23,728 nt of DNA from Eubacterium sp. UBA3782. GTDB lineage: Bacteria; Bacillota; Clostridia; Lachnospirales; Lachnospiraceae. The position numbers and the translations under genes are program-made. The notes beneath the pieces were generated by a model that was given only the letters and a program-made list of their open reading frames with translations, was not told the origin of the DNA and ran no database searches. The stretch lies in the NCBI GenBank assembly GCA_002368795.1, contig DFFG01000048.1, forward strand, positions 1 through 23,728, read 5' to 3'. Positions 1 through 7,858 of the stretch are shown piece by piece. The stretch's first letter is position 1. Every line of letters starts with the position of its first letter.

Positions 1-1183
1 CATCATCGACGATATCGATGGTGAACTCTTTCTTGGTGCTGTTGTCGTATACGGCAACGATCTGCTCCGGAGTAGTATCCTTGGAGCCAAGGCCGTAACG
101 TCCGCCAAAGACCGGAACCTGGTCGAACTTGGTGCCGCGAAGCGCCTTGACGACATCGAGGTACAGGGGCTCGCCGATGGAGCCGGGCTCTTTGGTACGG
201 TCAAGAACAGAGATCTGCTTTACAGTCTCCGGGATCGCATCGATGAATGCCTTGGTAGAGAAAGGTCTGTACAGGCGGACCTTAACGACACCGACCTTGC
301 GGCCCTGAGCCATCAGATAGTCGATGGTCTCCTCGATGGTATCGTTGACGGAGCCCATGGCAACGATCACATGCTCGGCATCCGGAGCGCCGTAGTAGTT
401 GAACAGTTTGTAGTCTGTTCCGATCTTTGCGTTGATCTTGTCCATGTATTCCTGGACGATCGCCGGCAGAGCCTCATAGTAGGGGTTGCAGGCCTCACGT
501 GCCTGGAAGAAGATATCCGGATTCTGAGCGGAGCCCATCTCGCAGGGATGCTCGGGATTCAGAGCTTTTCTCTTGAATGCCTTCAGAGCCTCCATGTCGA
601 TCATGTCTCTGAGATCCTCATAATCCCAGGTCTCGATCTTCTGCAGCTCGTGGGAAGTACGGAATCCGTCAAAGAAGTTGATGAACGGAACCTTGCCCTT
701 CAGTGCAGCTGCATGAGCGACAGGTGTAAGGTCCATGACCTCCTGTACGGAAGACTCGCAGAGCATGGCTGCGCCGGTCTGGCGGCATGCATAAACGTCG
801 GAATGATCGCCGAAGATGTTCAGCGCATGGGTAGCGACGCAGCGGGCGGAAACATTGAATACGCCGGGAAGCTGCTCACCGGCTACCTTGTACAGGTTGG
901 GGATCATCAGAAGAAGTCCCTGGGAAGCGGTGTAGGTCGTGGTCAGCGCACCGGCTGCCAGAGAGCCGTGAACGGCACCTGCTGCACCTGCCTCGGACTG
1001 CATCTCAGTGATCTGCACTTCCTGTCCGAAAAGGTTCTTTCTTCCAGCGGTCGCCCACTCATCCGTGTGCTCCGCCATGGGAGACGAGGGAGTGATCGGG
1101 AAGATCGCTGCCACTTCGGTAAACGCATATGAGGCATGTGCCGCTGCGGTGTTACCATCCATGGTCTTCATTTTTCTAGCCAT
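1..1183 (-). CDS. nifJ: pyruvate:ferredoxin (flavodoxin) oxidoreductase, N-terminal part, cut by window edge
   Basis: This enzyme oxidatively decarboxylates pyruvate with CoA to acetyl-CoA, CO2 and reduced ferredoxin in the cytoplasm of anaerobes. About 394 codons are visible and the frame is open to the window edge; the full enzyme is about 1,170-1,180 residues. The protein starts MARKMKTMDGNTAAAHASYA. It carries ITPSSPMAE (about 30-38) and ITEMQSEAGAAGAVHGS (about 58-74), whose Glu64 matches the conserved Glu that activates thiamine diphosphate in this family. The later VAMGSVNDTIEE and VGVVKVRLYRPFS segments fit the second domain (PFOR domain II). The iron-sulfur and TPP-binding domains lie outside the window. 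The start is set by AAGGAGGAAC ending 7 nt before ATG. It has its own promoter just upstream, so it need not be read from the TIR cluster behind it. No frameshift is seen in the visible part. Confidence 0.96.
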   Translation of the reverse strand, partial: MARKMKTMDGNTAAAHASYAFTEVAAIFPITPSSPMAEHTDEWATAGRKNLFGQEVQITEMQSEAGAAGAVHGSLAAGALTTTYTASQGLLLMIPNLYKVAGEQLPGVFNVSARCVATHALNIFGDHSDVYACRQTGAAMLCESSVQEVMDLTPVAHAAALKGKVPFINFFDGFRTSHELQKIETWDYEDLRDMIDMEALKAFKRKALNPEHPCEMGSAQNPDIFFQAREACNPYYEALPAIVQEYMDKINAKIGTDYKLFNYYGAPDAEHVIVAMGSVNDTIEETIDYLMAQGRKVGVVKVRLYRPFSTKAFIDAIPETVKQISVLDRTKEPGSIGEPLYLDVVKALRGTKFDQVPVFGGRYGLGSKDTTPEQIVAVYDNSTKKEFTIDIVDD

Positions 1184-1241
1184 CGTAACTGTTCCTCCTT
1201 ATATAGCTTAAATAGGGTAAACCTTATACGCATACACGGTC

Positions 1242-1270
1242 ATTATAGCATGATTTTCTGAGAGTGTCAT
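1242..1270 (-). promoter_or_regulatory. sigma-A promoter of the pyruvate:ferredoxin oxidoreductase gene
   Basis: On the minus strand, -35 ATGACA (1265-1270) is followed after 17 bp by a perfect -10 TATAAT (1242-1247). Transcription would begin near 1235, leaving a leader of about 50 nt before the ribosome binding site. This is the best promoter match in the window and suits a highly expressed catabolic gene. Confidence 0.75.
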
Positions 1271-1291
1271 GACGGATATTATTGTACCTCT

Positions 1292-1310
1292 AAAAATGCA
1301 CCTCATTTTT
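1292..1310. repeat. AT-rich inverted repeat upstream of the PFOR promoter
   Basis: AAAAATG (1292-1298) and CATTTTT (1304-1310) form a perfect 7-bp stem with a 5-nt loop, about 22 bp upstream of the -35 box at 1265-1270. It lies between the stop of the TIR gene and the PFOR promoter. It could be an operator or a weak terminator, but no T-run follows it on the minus strand, so a terminator for the TIR gene is not well supported. This is structure only; no function is shown. Confidence 0.35.
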
Positions 1311-1364
1311 AAAGTTTTTTCTATAGAGTTCCGACAATGAGCCGGGGCTGCCTGCCGCCTCTGG

Positions 1365-4300
1365 TCATTCGATGCCAAAGGCGGATCTCTGCTCCTTTGT
1401 CAGCGAGGCATTTCCTGCGAATGCCTCTCCCTTCTGCACCATTTCTTCTACGGAATAATAAGGGAACCATCCGATGCGGGTCTCCTCGCCGCCTGCTGTC
1501 TCCACCTGTCCGGTCGTATAGATGCGGTTCCGCTTTGGCTCATAACCGATGCAGCTCCTGACCGTTCCCGTAAGGACATAGTCCTCGGTATCCATGATGT
1601 ACAGCCGGCTGCTGTTTCTGAGGAACAGCGCCTCCTCCCGGAAGGACCATTCTGGCTTGATAAACGCGCTGTTTCCTTCAAATTTCGTCCGTCCGGTAAA
1701 GGCACCGTCTTTTATGCGGTAACGGTTCAGCTGTGCCGCATCCGAAACTGTCATAAGGAGCAGTTCCCCTTCGTGTATTGCCAGGCTTTTTACAGAACCA
1801 GGGAAGCCTGTGATGTCCTGCAGAATATGCCCGGATGCATCAAATACACGCACCAGCCGTTTCTCCTCCCAGTACACAGCCACTGTGGTACTATCCTCTG
1901 ACCAGCTGCAGAGCCGGTCAGCATATACATCTCCCGCCTTTTCCGTACGCTCCTCATCCGGGATCTGCAGCTCGCTGCAGGTTTCTGTTTCCATATCACA
2001 GATCCAGCCTGCAAGACCGGCATTTCCGGTGCGGAATACCAGAGCCCTCCTTCCATCCGGACTGATCCCCATATCTGATGCCGGCTCGCCCGCCTCCATG
2101 GGGAACCTGAACCTGGAGAAGCTTCCGTCCTCCGGATCTGTGCCAAACAGACTGTACTCCGTTCCCCCGGAATCCTGACGATTGCTGCGGACAATGTACC
2201 AGATTCTCCCGTTTTCCATACATATCCCTGCTTTGATCCATGCGGATATCAGCGGAGACGGCAGCGGCACAGGCAGTTCCTCGATGCGTATCTCACCTGT
2301 CCTGGCATCGACCCTGCTGACCAGGGGGCTAAGCAGCCTGCCATTATCACTGACATAATCCTTTATCTCCCAGCCATGGTCGGCAAAATACAACAGCTTC
2401 TGATCCCTGGAGGATCCAATAAATTCATAGTTATGCCGTATATCCTGATCCGCAGCTTCTGTGCTGTTTCCGCCATCTTCTGCCAGATCCATATTCCAGC
2501 GCAGCCTTCCGCTGTCCAGGTCCATCAGCTGCACGGGCCCATTGTAATTCCAGCACAGCAGCACATCCTCCAGAAGCTTCCGGCTGTCTACGCTATCCGC
2601 TGCTCCCGCTTCGCAGCTGGTCCAGTCCTCGCCGCCCATTGCGCCTTCCAGGCGGTACAGAATACCATCGATCAGCAGATAAAAGCTGATCCTGTCATCC
2701 TGGTTCCGGAATTCCTCCACGGCAGCCAGACCGCTGCCGGCCACATCCACCGAGCTGTGGATCTCCTCGTCCACCCCCAGCATGCTCAGGTTTCCGTTTG
2801 CCAGAAAGCCGCACACATAACGGTTCGTAAAATTACATGGTTCGATAAAAGCATCCTCCAGTTCATAGGTATACAGGATATCTCCGGTCTTCGGATCCAG
2901 CAGGGACGCTTTGTCGGCGACAGCAGCCAGAAGAATATCCCTGCCGCTGCTGCCGGTATTTTTCACGAGCCAGATACACTCATTTGCCTGCTGCGTATTC
3001 CCTGAAAACAGGATATCCTGCGACCACTGTGCCTCCTCTTCTCCTGCCGAAAAGGCATTTACGATAAAGCGGCCGTTATCGTAAACAGCCAGAGGCGCGG
3101 AATTTCCCTCCTGCATGTAGCTCCCGTTGCCAAAGGTATCAATAGAGCTTTTGTAATCCTGCCCGCATACCAGGATCGTCCCATCGGTCCTGACAAGAAG
3201 TCCGGAGGCTTCATAGATCTCACTCGTGCAGGGAACAAACTCTGCTGCCCCGCTGACAAGATCCGCGAGTATGCACCCGGAAAAAGCACCAGATCTGTGT
3301 CCGCCCTCTTCCGTCGTGGTCCAGGCACATGGAAGCACCGCCCTGGTCCCGTCCTCGGAAAACATGAACGTCTTATCACTGTACAGGAGTTCATCCAGGA
3401 TCATGTGCTCCGGGACTGAAAACGGGATCCTCCGGAGAACGTTCCCGTTTTCCGGATCGGCAAGTGTTATTTCCCCATCAAACAGCAGCACCAGCGTCTC
3501 TCTGTCATCCAGGACGGCAGATGCAGCGCCGCGTATCCCATTCTCGGTCTGCTGCCAGAGGACCTCTCCGCTCTGCATGGACAGACAGACGAGGCGGTCG
3601 TAGGTCTGCACCAGGATCCGGTCATTCTCGCTTACCGCGATCGAATTGATATATGCCTCTGAGGTATATTTTGCAACGGCTTCTCCCTCTTTGGCCTCCC
3701 AGAACCAGAGGTTGTAGCAGTCCATATCCTCCGTTACGACGCGGCTTCCGTCACGGCTGCACCAGAAAGCTCGGATCCGGCTCTCCATCCCATAACGACC
3801 GGTCATTCCGAAATTTGTAAGCGCCGCGTTGTCATACAGACCCAGCGCTGTCTGAAGCGCATAAACGGCTTCGGGTACGACCGGACGGTTCCGCCCATTT
3901 CCGGGAAGGGCCTCCAATGCCAGCTGTACAGCCGTCAGCTGATCCGCGTTATTCGTCTGGATCAGGCTCTGCTGGGCCAGATAGCGTGACTGATTTTGCA
4001 GAGAAGCCGTATAGTTTTTCCGGATCTGCAGATTGCTCCAGATAAAATAAGCAAGGAGACATCCTACGGCTGCCATGGCAGCCCCGGCGATCCGGTTCCG
4101 GTATTCTCTCTGCCGCTGCCGAAGCTCATCATAGCGGCAGCCAAGGATCGCCGCGGCAAGTCTGGGAAGCTCCTCCCGCCTTGCACGCCGCCTATCCAGC
4201 CTGTAATCGCAGGAGAGCGGCTCCAGCGGTATTCTGACCATCACGTGCTGCCCGTCATCCGTTACAGTCTCCACCGTCTCCTCGCAGACGATCTTCGGAA

Positions 4301-4676
4301 TGACATCGGCAGGCTCTCCGCCGGCGATCACCGTCAGAATGTGCTTTCTGTCATGAAAACGCAGGAAGGTCTCGATCTCCCGCTGGACCCACTGGGATTC
4401 GTGGGTACTTGGCGAACAGATGACGATCAGGAAGTCCGCATCCTCAAGGGCTGCAAAGATATCATCGTTCAGGTCGCTGGTGATGGGAAGCTCTGCCTTG
4501 TCCCGGAAGATCCGGCGGATCCTCTGCTTCCCAGTCCTCTTTCTTATACTCGAAGGCACATGAAAATGCTCCAGCTGCTTCTGGATCTCTTCGGCGACCG
4601 CGATATCCAGCGGAGCATGGCGGTAGGAAATAAATGCATCATAGTGAAAATCTTCTGACCGCTTTTCTTTTCCCAT
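1365..4676 (-). CDS. TIR domain / single transmembrane / beta-propeller protein, 1103 aa
   Basis: The N-terminus is a TIR domain: HYDAFISYRH (about 11-20), RRIFRDKAELP (about 54-64), DFLIVICSPS (81-90) and SQWVQREIETF (94-104). Glu100 in the W-x-x-x-E segment sits where NADase-type TIR domains have their catalytic Glu. A linker ending RYDELRQRQREYRNR leads to one hydrophobic helix (about 196-213). Then comes an 'AVQLALEALPG' helical stretch like those that precede WD40-type propellers. From about 280 to the end it is beta-rich with repeated W/D/G-containing blades. The basic side before the helix suggests TIR inside and propeller outside the membrane. In this family TIR may be an NAD-cleaving signalling enzyme; that activity is inferred here. 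The gene starts 3 nt after the lipoprotein stop, so the two are co-transcribed. The full-length frame has no lesion. Confidence 0.88.
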   Translation of the reverse strand: MGKEKRSEDFHYDAFISYRHAPLDIAVAEEIQKQLEHFHVPSSIRKRTGKQRIRRIFRDKAELPITSDLNDDIFAALEDADFLIVICSPSTHESQWVQREIETFLRFHDRKHILTVIAGGEPADVIPKIVCEETVETVTDDGQHVMVRIPLEPLSCDYRLDRRRARREELPRLAAAILGCRYDELRQRQREYRNRIAGAAMAAVGCLLAYFIWSNLQIRKNYTASLQNQSRYLAQQSLIQTNNADQLTAVQLALEALPGNGRNRPVVPEAVYALQTALGLYDNAALTNFGMTGRYGMESRIRAFWCSRDGSRVVTEDMDCYNLWFWEAKEGEAVAKYTSEAYINSIAVSENDRILVQTYDRLVCLSMQSGEVLWQQTENGIRGAASAVLDDRETLVLLFDGEITLADPENGNVLRRIPFSVPEHMILDELLYSDKTFMFSEDGTRAVLPCAWTTTEEGGHRSGAFSGCILADLVSGAAEFVPCTSEIYEASGLLVRTDGTILVCGQDYKSSIDTFGNGSYMQEGNSAPLAVYDNGRFIVNAFSAGEEEAQWSQDILFSGNTQQANECIWLVKNTGSSGRDILLAAVADKASLLDPKTGDILYTYELEDAFIEPCNFTNRYVCGFLANGNLSMLGVDEEIHSSVDVAGSGLAAVEEFRNQDDRISFYLLIDGILYRLEGAMGGEDWTSCEAGAADSVDSRKLLEDVLLCWNYNGPVQLMDLDSGRLRWNMDLAEDGGNSTEAADQDIRHNYEFIGSSRDQKLLYFADHGWEIKDYVSDNGRLLSPLVSRVDARTGEIRIEELPVPLPSPLISAWIKAGICMENGRIWYIVRSNRQDSGGTEYSLFGTDPEDGSFSRFRFPMEAGEPASDMGISPDGRRALVFRTGNAGLAGWICDMETETCSELQIPDEERTEKAGDVYADRLCSWSEDSTTVAVYWEEKRLVRVFDASGHILQDITGFPGSVKSLAIHEGELLLMTVSDAAQLNRYRIKDGAFTGRTKFEGNSAFIKPEWSFREEALFLRNSSRLYIMDTEDYVLTGTVRSCIGYEPKRNRIYTTGQVETAGGEETRIGWFPYYSVEEMVQKGEAFAGNASLTKEQRSAFGIE

Positions 4677-4679
4677 TTT

Positions 4680-6185
4680 TTATTCCCCCGGCCGGATGCC
4701 AAAATCGTCCTCAGTGCCATAACTGCCATCGTCCTTTGTAATCATCCACTGCATGGAAAAATCTGCCGGAAGCTCATCGCTGCTGACCAGTACAAGGAAG
4801 TCATAGAACCACCGTTCCTCCACGGATACCGGACCGTCAGAGAGGTAATTGCTATCCGTCAGCAGCACACGGCCGTCTCCTGCCTGTGTGCTCAGGCTGG
4901 CAGAAAGGACAGGCACTGCATCGCGGCCGCACAGAAGATACAGCCGGCTGCTGCCTTCTCTAAGGCCTTCATCCGTGACCTTGCTGATCTTATTCTTCTG
5001 CCCATCTGCGCCATCCAGCCAGATACCGGAGATGGCACCGTCCTTTTCATCGATTCGCAGCTGCGCGTCCTCTATGCTGTATCCCAGCCCTTCCCCCATC
5101 CGGATGGCAAGACTGCTGCAGCTTCCCAGCAGCTCTGCGATCAGAAGATTCATCCGATCCGTACCGACAGCGATCCGGATCCCGCCGTCTTCCCCCGCCG
5201 GCGGCTGTCCCAGGGCATAGGGCGCCCCCAGGGCATCGAGCCTTGCAGCGATGCAGCGGAGCGCTGTCTTCTTCTCATCTCCGGTCAACGTCCCGTCTGA
5301 CGGATCCAGATCGAGCCGGCACCAGGTCCCGGTGATCTCCCCCCTTCGTTTCTGGAGCTGTCCGGCATCCTCTCCCATATCCTCCGGCGTCAGCCAGTCC
5401 ACTGCCTCTATGCATGCTGCACTCCAGCCAGCCGAAAGCACCGGCGAAGAAACAAACCAGGCCAGATGCTCCATGACCGCAGGATCCTCCTGATCGGAGG
5501 CCGCATAGAGCACCTTTCCATCCTCATCCACATAAACATAGTAATGAATGATAATATTTGTCGTTCCATCCAGGACCATCTCGGTATCCTGCATCAGGAT
5601 CACGCTTTTGTCCCATGTGTCAAACTGCTCCCGGTGCGAACGGACAAAAGCATCGGTCATGGTCATCTTCAGATACGTTCCGCTGGCGCTTTTCACCGGC
5701 AGCAGTTTTTCCGGCAGGGTTTCCGGAAGGGCCGTCACGACCTCAGTCGTCTCTATATCCCCGCGGTCCAGCAGGACAGCCTCAGCAAGCGTCTCCTTTG
5801 CCGCTTTATCACTCAGATGCAGCGTCCCGGGCCGGATCACAAAGGCACGCAGAAAGTCGATGGCCGGCGCCCCGCATACACAGGAATTGTCCAGCCAGAC
5901 CGTAAGTCCTTCCTCATCCTCCTCCAGGAAATATTCCCGCTCCCCGGAAATATGCCGGATCCGATCCCGGATCAGCGCCTCTGACGCTTCCCTGTCCCCG
6001 GCAGTGATTCCTTCGGGCGGAAGCAGCTGGATCTGCAGCATTTCTTCCTTTTTCTGCGCTTCTGTCCTGCCGGTATCCGGCGCAGCAGGAGCACTTCCAC
6101 CACACCCTGCCAGAAGCAAAGCAAGGCAGGAAGCCGCAATAAAGCTTCCTGCCCTGTTCATGATCTTTTTCTGCGAAGCATCCAT
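4680..6185 (-). CDS. lipoprotein with two SecD-P1-like segments, 501 aa
   Basis: The N-terminus has a lipoprotein signal: charged start, hydrophobic stretch, and lipobox LLLAGC with the lipidated Cys at 28, so the mature protein is anchored outside the membrane. Residues about 65-125 (RDRIRHISG, GLTVWLDN, RAFVIRPGTLHL) and about 300-370 (RCIAARLDALG, GGIRIAVG, CSSLAIRMG) share the alpha-beta pattern of the SecD first periplasmic domain. YLKMTMTDAFV with ILMQDTEMVLDG is also SecD-like. There are no SecD membrane helices, so this is not a translocase. The start at 6185 is supported by GGAG 10 nt upstream. It lies 74 nt behind the channel gene and 3 nt before the TIR gene, hinting that it works at the cell surface with the TIR protein's propeller. 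The family assignment is by eye and uncertain; the lipoprotein call is firm. Confidence 0.8.
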   Translation of the reverse strand: MDASQKKIMNRAGSFIAASCLALLLAGCGGSAPAAPDTGRTEAQKKEEMLQIQLLPPEGITAGDREASEALIRDRIRHISGEREYFLEEDEEGLTVWLDNSCVCGAPAIDFLRAFVIRPGTLHLSDKAAKETLAEAVLLDRGDIETTEVVTALPETLPEKLLPVKSASGTYLKMTMTDAFVRSHREQFDTWDKSVILMQDTEMVLDGTTNIIIHYYVYVDEDGKVLYAASDQEDPAVMEHLAWFVSSPVLSAGWSAACIEAVDWLTPEDMGEDAGQLQKRRGEITGTWCRLDLDPSDGTLTGDEKKTALRCIAARLDALGAPYALGQPPAGEDGGIRIAVGTDRMNLLIAELLGSCSSLAIRMGEGLGYSIEDAQLRIDEKDGAISGIWLDGADGQKNKISKVTDEGLREGSSRLYLLCGRDAVPVLSASLSTQAGDGRVLLTDSNYLSDGPVSVEERWFYDFLVLVSSDELPADFSMQWMITKDDGSYGTEDDFGIRPGE

Positions 6186-6259
6186 CCTTTTTGTTCTCCA
6201 TATGGTCTACTCACGGCAATACTGCCATGTGAATGCATCGATATTTTTTTGATCGTTTT

Positions 6260-7858
6260 CTACAGCACCGCGCCGCTGCTGCCAAGCTTCTCCAGAAGCG
6301 TCCAGGCGTAATCGTCCTTCTGCTTTTCCTCTGTTGTCAGCGCGTCAAAGGGCTGAAAATCCGGGTGCAGCCGCATCCGGTTATCCCGGTCCCCGCCGTA
6401 ATCCCAGTTGTACATCGCATAAAACCGCATCCAGCGGTCGTGCTCGATCTCCTCATAGAGCACTCCACGTTCCTCATAGGTGCTGCGCCAGACTTTGCCG
6501 GCCTCGCGGCAGAGATCCACGGTAACATGGGTCACCGGAGATTGTTCTGCCTGAAGCAGGCTGATCTTGGTCTGCAGATGATCTGCAGCTGCGATATTGG
6601 ACTGACGCATGAAGGCCGACAGCTCCTCCCAGGCAGGGACCGGATAGTCCGCCCCGCTCCGGTAGATCTCATGCATGGCTGCAGCCCTTTTGTTCAGCTC
6701 CTGCCGGATCACATATTCCGGTGTGTAGAGCTCCTCATCCGTCCCGAAGGTCCGCACCCCCGGATAGGGAGTATCGGCCCGGCAGTCCACCTGAGCCCTG
6801 GTCGGGAAGGAGGTATGGATCCGGCTGAGGATGTCCAGATTCGCACCCATGTCGTCATCACACAGGATCACCCGGTCTGCATTCCGGATCAACTCACCAT
6901 CCTCATTCCACGGTTCCTCGTGAAAGATGATCCGGTCGCCGTCCCTGGCCACATCCTCACCCTCAGGCGGACAATCGCCTGTGCAGATCTCGATGACGGC
7001 GGCCAGCATCCGGTGATTCCGCCGGAAATCGGTAAAGTCGCCGAAAATATGGTACTGCATGTCCTTCAGCGGCCCGAACACATTGGTCAGGAGCGCACGG
7101 GACAGCAGCTCCTCTGCACAGCGGCCCGAACCGATGAGAACAAATTCCTTTTCGGTCCCGGATACGGGATAGCTCTGCCAGTACCGTCTGGCACAGCAGT
7201 CCGCCGCGTGAAACAAAACCATGTTTGCCGGCAGCTCCTCCGGATCGTAGAAGGTCTGGCAGCAGACATCCGTGCCGGTCTCCGCCAGCTTTCTGCCCTC
7301 CGCGTAGTTCCGGTAGCTGTCCGGTCCCATCAGGATCACCCGGCAGTTCCGGTCTTTCTTCATCTCCAGGATCCGACGGATCGGTGCATCGATCGCCAGA
7401 ACACCCGGGATATCGCACGGAACATCATCCGCGGAATCCGGAACGATCAGCTGTGCCGACCTGTCCTCTGCCGTCAGATTTACCGCAAAGGCCTGCGCCT
7501 CCCTGCTCCACACAGGGAAAATATACCAGGGTCTGTTTTTCCTGGTCTGAAGCTTCAGCGTCGGCAGCATCTGCCCACGGATGACCGACAGGGCAAAGCT
7601 CACCAGAAAGGCCAGCAGGCCGACACTCAGCATCACAAATACTGCCCCGATCAGCTTTCCTGCCGGTGTCATCGGATACAGATCACCGTATCCCACAGTG
7701 GAAACAGTCACCAGGAAATACCAGAAAGCGTCCCACAAAGTGCGGATGCCTGAATCCGGCGATCCTGCTTCTGCGCGCACCAGAAGGGCCAGCAGCGCCA
7801 GCCATAGAGCCAGGGCTGCCAGAGGACGCAGCAGTTTTTTTATCCTCTCCAGATCCAT
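6260..7858 (-). CDS. two-helix potassium channel with RyR-like C-terminal domain, 532 aa
   Basis: This is an ion-channel protein of the inner membrane. Helix 1 is about 10-27. The pore loop contains the K+ filter in TVSTVGYGDLYP (51-62), and helix 2 is about 67-93, so it matches the two-helix Ion_trans_2 pore. A long cytoplasmic part follows. It has Rossmann-like segments (AQLIVPDSADDV, EFVLIGSGRCAEELL) resembling RCK/TrkA-N gating domains, though the glycine pattern is loose. The last ~55 residues (IEHDRWMRFYAMYNW, RLHPDFQPFDALTTEEK) match the bacterial RyR-type domain pattern: EHxRW, then a Gly/Asp-rich turn, then HPxxxPxxxL. The start codon overlaps the upstream stop by one base (TGATG), so translation is coupled to the partner membrane protein, which has a similar tail. 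K+ selectivity is inferred from the filter. The gating ligand is unknown. Confidence 0.88.
   Translation of the reverse strand: MDLERIKKLLRPLAALALWLALLALLVRAEAGSPDSGIRTLWDAFWYFLVTVSTVGYGDLYPMTPAGKLIGAVFVMLSVGLLAFLVSFALSVIRGQMLPTLKLQTRKNRPWYIFPVWSREAQAFAVNLTAEDRSAQLIVPDSADDVPCDIPGVLAIDAPIRRILEMKKDRNCRVILMGPDSYRNYAEGRKLAETGTDVCCQTFYDPEELPANMVLFHAADCCARRYWQSYPVSGTEKEFVLIGSGRCAEELLSRALLTNVFGPLKDMQYHIFGDFTDFRRNHRMLAAVIEICTGDCPPEGEDVARDGDRIIFHEEPWNEDGELIRNADRVILCDDDMGANLDILSRIHTSFPTRAQVDCRADTPYPGVRTFGTDEELYTPEYVIRQELNKRAAAMHEIYRSGADYPVPAWEELSAFMRQSNIAAADHLQTKISLLQAEQSPVTHVTVDLCREAGKVWRSTYEERGVLYEEIEHDRWMRFYAMYNWDYGGDRDNRMRLHPDFQPFDALTTEEKQKDDYAWTLLEKLGSSGAVL

Noticed and set aside
1365..4676. Known Thoeris or CBASS system
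   Set aside because: A TIR protein is present, but no SLOG/Macro ThsA-type effector or cyclic nucleotide synthase is next to it. The TIR protein is membrane-anchored with a propeller, so it cannot be assigned to a described type.
6233..7753. 506-aa open frame on the plus strand
   Set aside because: It lies entirely opposite the K+ channel gene, has no domain-like pattern or ribosome binding site, and is Pro/Arg/His-rich as expected from the antisense of a GC-rich gene.
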